Source: an uncultured Oscillospiraceae bacterium
GTDB taxonomy: Bacteria; Bacillota; Clostridia; Oscillospirales; Acutalibacteraceae
Direction of reading: 5' to 3'
DNA length: 6,600 nt
NCBI GenBank assembly: GCA_910588415.1
Contig: CAJUPK010000134.1
Coordinates: forward strand, 1 to 6,600
Part shown: positions 3,709-6,600 of the stretch, one piece after another
How the letters are laid out: each line of letters opens with the position of its first letter
Numbering within the stretch: position 1 is the first letter of the stretch
The notes under the pieces: model-generated
The model's input: the letters and a program-made list of their open reading frames with translations, nothing else
The model's database searches: none
What the model was told of the DNA's origin: nothing
Position numbers and translations under genes: made by a program

Positions 3709-6600
3709 TTATGCAAAGTATTCCACGCCAGACTTAAACAGCTTCTGGTCCTTATGGCCCGGTACATTTTTGTAGAGGTCTTGGCCGCGGCGTTCGGAGT
3801 GGCCCATTTTGCCCAAAATCCGGCCGTTCGGGCTGGTGATGCCCTCAATGCCGCAGACCGAGCCGTTGGGGTTCCAGAGAATGTCCCCGCTGACAGCCCC
3901 GTCCGGGTCCACGTACTGGGTGGCAATCTGCCCGCCCTGGATCAGCTGGCGGAGGACCTGTTCGCTGGCCACAAAGCGCCCCTCGCCGTGGGAGACGGGA
4001 ATGGCGTGGATGTCGCCCGCGTGGGCGCCCCGCAGCCAGGGAGACTGGACGCTGGTGACCCGGGTGTACACCATGCGGGACACGTGCCGGCCCAGGGAGT
4101 TGAAGGTGAGAGTGGGGGCCTGGGGGTCCGGGGGAGTGATCTTGCCATAGGGGAGCAGGCCCAGCTTGACAAGGGCCTGGAAGCCGTTGCAGATGCCCAG
4201 AATCAGGCCGTCCCGCTGCTCTAACAGATGGGTGACCGCTTCGGCGATCAGGGGATTACGGAAGGTAGTGGCAATGAATTTGCCGGAGCCCTCCGGCTCG
4301 TCGCCGCCGGAGAAGCCGCCGGGCAGCATAATGATCTGGCTTTGGCGGATGGCCTGCTCCAGCCGACGGATGGTGTCTTCAATGTCCGCTTGGCTCAGGT
4401 TGCGCACTATAAGGACCTGGGCCTCTGCCCCGGCCTTCTCAAAAGCCCGGGCAGAATCCACCTCGCAGTTGGTGCCAGGGAAAGCGGGGATCACCACCCG
4501 GGGACGGGCGGTCTTGATGGCAGGGCCATGGGAGTTCCGCTGGGTACATAGGGGCACATCAGCGGGCACGGGGGCGGGCTGGGCCTGGTTGGGGAATACC
4601 TTTTCCAGGGTGCCCATCCAGGCGTCAATCAGCTGGTCCATGGCGATTTTATCACCGCCGATCTCCACCTGGCCGCTGCCAGTGGTGCGGCCCAGCAGGG
4701 TGCCGCACTCCACCTGGGCCTCTGGCGAGAGGGCCACCACCAGGGCGCCCTGCAGGGGGGCAAAGAGGGTCCCGGCAGAGAGGCCTTTTTCAAACTTAAA
4801 GCCCAGCTTGTTGCCAAAACACATGCGCAGCACACAGGCAGCGGCTCCGCCCTCCCGGACCACGCCGGCGGCAGTGATATCTCCACATTCTATGTGGGCA
4901 ATGACCTGCCGGTACAGCTCCTTCAGCTTGTCCCAGCAGGGAGTGCCGTCCTCTGCGGCGGGAATGGGCAGCAGCACCAGCTGGGTGCCTGGGTGCTTGA
5001 CGCAGGCGGAGATGGTCCGGCTGGCTTTGGTCATGGTCACGGCAAAGCTGACCAGAGTAGGGGGCACGTCCAGGTCTTCAAAGGAGCCGGACATGCTGTC
5101 TTTGCCGCCAATGGCAGGCAGGTCCATGCCCAGCTGGGCGCTGAGAGCCCCCAGCAGAGCGGCGGCAGGCAGGCCCCAGCGGGCGGGGTCCTGCTGCAGG
5201 CGGCAGAAATACTCCTGGAAGGTGAGCCGGGCCTTCAGGGGGTCAGCGCCAATGGCGGCCAGTTTGCTGAGACTCTCTACCACGGCGTAGGCAGCGCCCA
5301 TAAAGGGGGACCAGCTGGCCACCCCGGGGATGTACCCATAGGCCATGGCAGTGGCGTCGTCCGTCTGGCCGGAGAGCACAGGCACTTTGGCGGCCATGGC
5401 CTCCTCGGGGGTGAGCTGGTACTCGCCGCCAAAGGGCATCAGCACAGTGCCAGCGCCAATACTGGAATCGAACCGCTCGGAGAGCCCCTTCTGGCCGCAG
5501 ACCTCCAGCCGGGCCATGTTGTCCAGCAGGGCCTGGGCCAAAGGCTTGTCCTTTAGGACAGCGGGCACAGAGGTCAAGTAACAGGGACCCTGGGGGGCCT
5601 TGATCTGGGCGGCAGCGTTCTGGGTGACGCCGTTGGTGTCCAAAAAGGCCCGGGACAGGTCCACCACCCTGTCGCCCCGCCAGTGCATCTGGAGCCGGGG
5701 GCTTTCGGTAACCACAGCCACGCTCTGGGCGTCTAAGTTCTCAGCGGCGGCCAGGGCCTGGAAGCGATCTACATCTTCCGGGGCCAGCACCACGGCCATG
5801 CGCTCCTGGCTCTCGGAGATGGCCAGCTCTGTGCCGTCCAGGCCCTCATACTTTTTGGGCACCTGGTCCAGCTGGATGGAGAGGCCGGGGGCCAGCTCAC
5901 CAATGGCCACGCACACGCCGCCTGCGCCAAAGTCATTGCAGCGTTTGATCAGCCGGGCGGCCTCTCCGTTGCGGAACAGCCGCTGGATCTTCCGCTCGGT
6001 GGGGGGATTGCCCTTCTGGACCTGGGCCCCGCAGACCTCTACGGACTGCTTGGTGTGGGCCACGCTGGAGCCTGTGGCCCCGCCGATGCCGTCCCGGCCT
6101 GTGGCCCCGCCCAACAGCACCACCACATCGCCAGGGGCAGGCTCTTCCCGGCGCACATTGCTTTTGGGGGAGGCGCCGATCACCGCGCCGATCTCCAGGC
6201 GCTTGGCCACATAGCCGGGATGGTACAGCTCTGTCACCTGGCCGGTGGCCAGTCCCACCTGGTTGCCATAGCTGGAGTACCCTGCTGCCGCGCCCGTGGT
6301 GATTTTCCGGGTGGGCAGTTTGCCGGGCAGGGTCTTCTCAAAGGGCAGGGTGGGGTCTCCGCTGCCAGTGACCCGCATGGCCTGGTACACATAGGCCCGG
6401 CCGGAGAGGGGGTCCCGGATGGCCCCGCCCAGGCAGGTGGCAGCCCCGCCAAAGGGCTCGATCTCCGTGGGGTGGTTGTGGGTCTCATTTTTAAATTGGA
6501 TGAGCCAGGTCTCGGTCTTGCCGTCAATGGTAATGGGGGCCTCGATGGAGCAGGCGTTGATCTCATCGCTTACATCCAGGTCTGGGCACAGGCCCTTTTT
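3709..6600 (-). CDS. purL: phosphoribosylformylglycinamidine synthase (FGAM synthase), single-chain, 5' end outside the window
   Basis: PurL makes FGAM from FGAR, ATP and glutamine in step 4 of de novo purine synthesis. The reading frame is open to the right edge, so 963 C-terminal residues are visible and the start lies beyond 6600. Roughly 270-300 N-terminal residues (PurS-like and linker regions) are missing if the chain has the usual length of about 1240. Counting from the edge, the first synthetase half has THNHPTEIEPFGG (about residues 40-52) and GGATGRDGIGGATGSS. The second half has GGKDSMSGSF and DVPPTLVSF. A class I glutaminase domain starts near residue 699 (RPRVVIPAFPGTNCE) with LPGGF, nucleophile Cys804 in GICNGFQ, and His934/Glu936 in GHSER. 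Glutaminase and synthetase are therefore fused, so no separate purQ or purS is needed. The style fits the Clostridia/streptococcal single-chain form rather than the Bacillus PurS-Q-L complex. The Cys-rich gene follows after 17 nt. Confidence 0.96.
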   Translation of the reverse strand, partial: KKGLCPDLDVSDEINACSIEAPITIDGKTETWLIQFKNETHNHPTEIEPFGGAATCLGGAIRDPLSGRAYVYQAMRVTGSGDPTLPFEKTLPGKLPTRKITTGAAAGYSSYGNQVGLATGQVTELYHPGYVAKRLEIGAVIGASPKSNVRREEPAPGDVVVLLGGATGRDGIGGATGSSVAHTKQSVEVCGAQVQKGNPPTERKIQRLFRNGEAARLIKRCNDFGAGGVCVAIGELAPGLSIQLDQVPKKYEGLDGTELAISESQERMAVVLAPEDVDRFQALAAAENLDAQSVAVVTESPRLQMHWRGDRVVDLSRAFLDTNGVTQNAAAQIKAPQGPCYLTSVPAVLKDKPLAQALLDNMARLEVCGQKGLSERFDSSIGAGTVLMPFGGEYQLTPEEAMAAKVPVLSGQTDDATAMAYGYIPGVASWSPFMGAAYAVVESLSKLAAIGADPLKARLTFQEYFCRLQQDPARWGLPAAALLGALSAQLGMDLPAIGGKDSMSGSFEDLDVPPTLVSFAVTMTKASRTISACVKHPGTQLVLLPIPAAEDGTPCWDKLKELYRQVIAHIECGDITAAGVVREGGAAACVLRMCFGNKLGFKFEKGLSAGTLFAPLQGALVVALSPEAQVECGTLLGRTTGSGQVEIGGDKIAMDQLIDAWMGTLEKVFPNQAQPAPVPADVPLCTQRNSHGPAIKTARPRVVIPAFPGTNCEVDSARAFEKAGAEAQVLIVRNLSQADIEDTIRRLEQAIRQSQIIMLPGGFSGGDEPEGSGKFIATTFRNPLIAEAVTHLLEQRDGLILGICNGFQALVKLGLLPYGKITPPDPQAPTLTFNSLGRHVSRMVYTRVTSVQSPWLRGAHAGDIHAIPVSHGEGRFVASEQVLRQLIQGGQIATQYVDPDGAVSGDILWNPNGSVCGIEGITSPNGRILGKMGHSERRGQDLYKNVPGHKDQKLFKSGVEYFA

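Noticed and set aside
4166..5290. Long plus-strand open frame antisense to purL
   Set aside because: It is Ser/Arg/Pro-rich with no recognisable motif and lies entirely opposite conserved PurL sequence.
6388..6390. GTG at 6390 as the start of purL
   Set aside because: Conserved PurL sequence, including THNHPTEIEPFGG, continues without a stop to the window edge, so the gene is cut by the window rather than beginning here.

Overview
The window reads as chromosomal DNA from a G+C-rich, low-AT Clostridia bacterium, most likely an Oscillospiraceae-type gut Firmicute. The reasons are a Gram-positive-style lipoprotein solute-binding protein, purine-rich Shine-Dalgarno sequences, strong GC-ending codon preference (CTG, GCC, ATC), and protein styles (single-chain PurL with fused glutaminase, Clostridia-like DAHP synthase) typical of that group. 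The taxonomic call is inference from sequence style only.

Layout. Bases 1-176 hold no convincing gene. They carry three consecutive small inverted repeats and then the translation signal of a plus-strand gene (177-1232) for a PotD-like extracellular polyamine-type solute-binding lipoprotein. This gene ends at a 9-bp inverted repeat overlapping its stop codon and a strong bidirectional rho-independent terminator (about 1283-1323). The rest of the window is one minus-strand gene train read right to left: purL (3709 to beyond 6600, 5' end cut off by the window), an uncharacterised cysteine-rich protein (2942-3691), a class I DAHP synthase of the AroF/G/H type (1888-2919), and a NUDIX hydrolase (1340-1816). 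Gaps are 17, 22 and about 70 nt, no terminator with a U-tract is seen between them, and the train ends at the terminator shared with the convergent potD-like gene.

Function. The minus-strand train joins a de novo purine step (FGAR to FGAM), the entry step of the shikimate/aromatic pathway, a NUDIX nucleotide-type hydrolase and a Cys/His-rich protein of unknown role. The potD-like gene is probably the last gene of a polyamine-type ABC transporter locus whose other subunits would lie left of the window. No rRNA, tRNA, CRISPR array, insertion sequence or phage gene is visible. The most interesting points are the remodelled ligand pocket of the PotD-like protein, the Cys-rich protein sitting between purL and the DAHP synthase gene, and the palindrome-rich leader at the left edge. 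I see no clear undescribed multi-gene system.
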